From Chrysemys picta bellii (taxonomy: Eukaryota; Chordata; Testudines; Emydidae): a stretch of DNA of 64,000 nt. The stretch's first letter is position 1. Each line of letters begins with the position of its first letter. The stretch lies in contig NC_088805.1 of assembly GCF_011386835.1 (NCBI RefSeq), positions 17,728,836 through 17,792,835 of the forward strand, read 5' to 3'. Positions 62,080 through 64,000 of this stretch are shown in pieces. A program made the translations under genes and the position numbers. The notes beneath the pieces were generated by a model. The model worked only from the letters and a program-made list of their open reading frames with translations, made no database searches and was not told where the DNA came from.

Positions 62080-62639
62080 CTCTCCTAGGTGAGAGATTCT
62101 GTCAAACTGCCTACCTAAGATCAATTTGTATTTGTAATACAATTTGTAATAAAGCCACATCAGTATTAATCTGCGGAACAAACGAAGCATTGATTAGATT
62201 AATATTTTTCTCTGAATACTGAACTACAGTCATCTGGGCACAGAACTTCTGATCTTATGCCCTTGACTGCTGAACTAGTTAGTACATAGCTATCCCATTG
62301 TGTGATCATCTTTAAGTTATTGTCTTCCACAATTATTTCAGTCTTCCCTTATGCAAACTACGTATGTACAGTTTATGCATGCCGGGGGGATGCTGTCAGC
62401 TGAGATCATGGAAGGTAACATCTTTCTGTTATCCTGACTTTTTGGAAATATTGTGTTTGATTTTCAGCAGTGGCTCAATCTGACTGCAGGTGCAGATGTG
62501 AATCGTGAGATATCAGACTATCCAACTTGCAGATACACAGACATTTAAATACAAATATTTGTAGCTGGAAAAACGGAGGCAAATCCACAGCAACACTGAG
62601 TGTGTTTATGCTGTTTTACTAAAAGGAAACAGTTGGTCT

Positions 62640-62825
62640 GTCCCAGATTGCGGTGCCTTTCAAATCTCAAAGTACTTTACAGAACTATGAACTCATCCCT
62701 ATTTTATAGATAGGGAAACTGAGGCACAAACCAATCACAGCGAGTCAATGGCAGAGTCAGGAGCAGAACCGCTATCTCCTGACTCTCAGCTCTGTCCCTT
62801 TATACAACACTGCCTCCCATGCAGC
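62640..62825 (-). repeat. MIR-like SINE
   Basis: TTTATAGATAGGGAAACTGA, GGCACAAACCAATCACAGCG and ATGGCAGAGTCAGGAGCAGA are reverse-complement MIR core and head. Confidence 0.75.
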
Positions 62826-62978
62826 ATTGCAGCCTTCATCCTGAGAACCTCTTGCCTCTGAAGTGGCTATTAACAGGAAAACCCCTGACTTTTCCCATAC
62901 CAGAGGAAGGTCAGTAGAAACAGGGCTTAATCCCTGCAATTTTTTCAATTGTTGCTGACAAAACAGCAGCTCAGGCTT

Positions 62979-63771
62979 TTAATTATCCTTCATCTCCATC
63001 AGGGCCCTAGCCTCTGAATAAGATGTTCTCACATCCATGCCACAGAGTCTAGCAGCATTTCGAAAGAGAATGTCTTGCATGGACACAGCTTTGCTTTTCT
63101 CTTCAGAAGTAGGAGTTCCTCCTGCTGCTGCTATTCTACATGTGAAGAACAGACTCCAGACCACCCAGCTCTTCAGAGTTTATCTATCCTTGGTCTTACT
63201 GCTTCATCTACTTATGCAGAATGGCTATGTATTTCATGGGGCTTCGTGGAAATCTTCTCTCACTGCAGATCCTGGTGGGCAGGTTGCATTTGCCGTATTA
63301 GGTGCACCCGCCCCAGGGTGGAGGTTTTTCCAAGTACTAGTGAAATCTCCTCCCTCTGTCCAGTACTGGTTGCCATGAGCAAGGCAGCTGATGCCCACTA
63401 TCTCAATGGACTGTACACCACACAGTAATGCCAGTGTTATTGAGACACACTGCATGGATTGTATTATGGCCTGCAGCATCTTGTTTTTCACTGCCTTGCA
63501 GGCCTCAAACCCACAAGAGACTCTAGAGAAGTCTGGTGAAAGGGAGCCATTCCCATAACTTGTATTGGGAAAATGAAGCCATTCTGCCTGGCTTTTGAGA
63601 GATGCCCTTGATGGACAGCTGGAGCTGAGAAGTCGAGGAGAAGTCGTTACTTTCTCTCAGCCTGCGTTTTGTATATGGAAGGAGGAATGGAGGATTATTT
63701 CTTCGTCCCATGCAGAATTCCCATTGAGCCAATGAGGAACACTTTAAAGTTGTTGGATTGATCATGTCCAC
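62979..63771 (-). pseudogene. Unidentified decayed coding-like region
   Basis: Three open frames follow one another on the minus strand (63771-63523, 63491-63234, 63164-62979), separated by stops and frame changes. Pieces look protein-like, for example MQDILFRNAARLCGMDVRTS near the end and INPTTLKCSSLAQWEF at the start. The composition is balanced and not simple repeat. This fits a decayed gene or transposon-derived frame of about 260 codons. I could not name the family. A pyrimidine-rich stretch ending catgtag lies before the last frame, so that frame could alternatively be an exon. Confidence 0.25.
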
Positions 63772-64000
63772 CTGCTGTTAAGCTCTACTTTGCATACAGA
63801 AAACCCTGGCGCCATTCCTATCACTCGTAGCAGATTTTTACAGTCATGTGTTCCTATTTTTAAAAAATGTTTCTCTTTCCTCTCTTGTGTGAAAGATCCA
63901 CATATGCAGCAGGGCTGACTAATTCCCTGACTGAATTCAGGAAAACAGTGACAATAATTACAGACTGAACAATAAAGTACTTCTTTCCTCTAGCCTCTTT

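Overview
This is vertebrate nuclear DNA: split genes with GT-AG introns, a CpG-island promoter and about 40 recognisable repeats. The repeats are CR1 and L3-like LINEs, MIR-like and 5S-derived SINEs, many hAT elements with 8-bp target duplications and a pogo/Tigger-like MITE. Together with the gene order they point to a non-avian reptile, most likely a turtle; that species call is inference from the repeat mix. The window corresponds to the TXNRD2 - COMT - ARVCF block that lies on human 22q11.2.

Left (1-8.7 kb): the 5' half of TXNRD2 (mitochondrial thioredoxin reductase) on the minus strand. Seven coding exons encode residues 1-187, including the mitochondrial presequence, the FAD-binding GGGSGG loop and the redox pair CVNVGC; all splice phases agree. 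The gene runs off the left edge. Centre-left (about 8.4-9.0 kb): a CpG island containing the TXNRD2 start codon and probably the untranslated first exon of COMT, so the two genes are divergent.

Middle (about 8.9-41 kb): COMT on the plus strand. Four coding exons (30.87, 35.61, 37.34 and 40.21 kb) join in frame to a 262-residue catechol O-methyltransferase with membrane anchor, SAM-binding core and complete metal and catalytic residues. The long 5' intron is filled with repeats, including nested hAT transposons and an element that is nearly one long palindrome.

Right (41-64 kb): mostly non-coding. One well-formed minus-strand exon at 59.0-59.1 kb has a YSTID...EKEPLK peptide of p120-catenin type, probably the tail of ARVCF, which is the expected tail-to-tail neighbour of COMT. 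Its last exon was not found. An open frame with a predicted membrane segment (50.4-50.8 kb) and a group of frames at 63-63.8 kb are unidentified.

Most notable is a short retroelement-like family with three insertions (1.75, 8.0 and 61.7 kb). All share one fixed end next to the target duplication, and two are snap-back inverted repeats, one with arms of about 148 bp that look almost identical.
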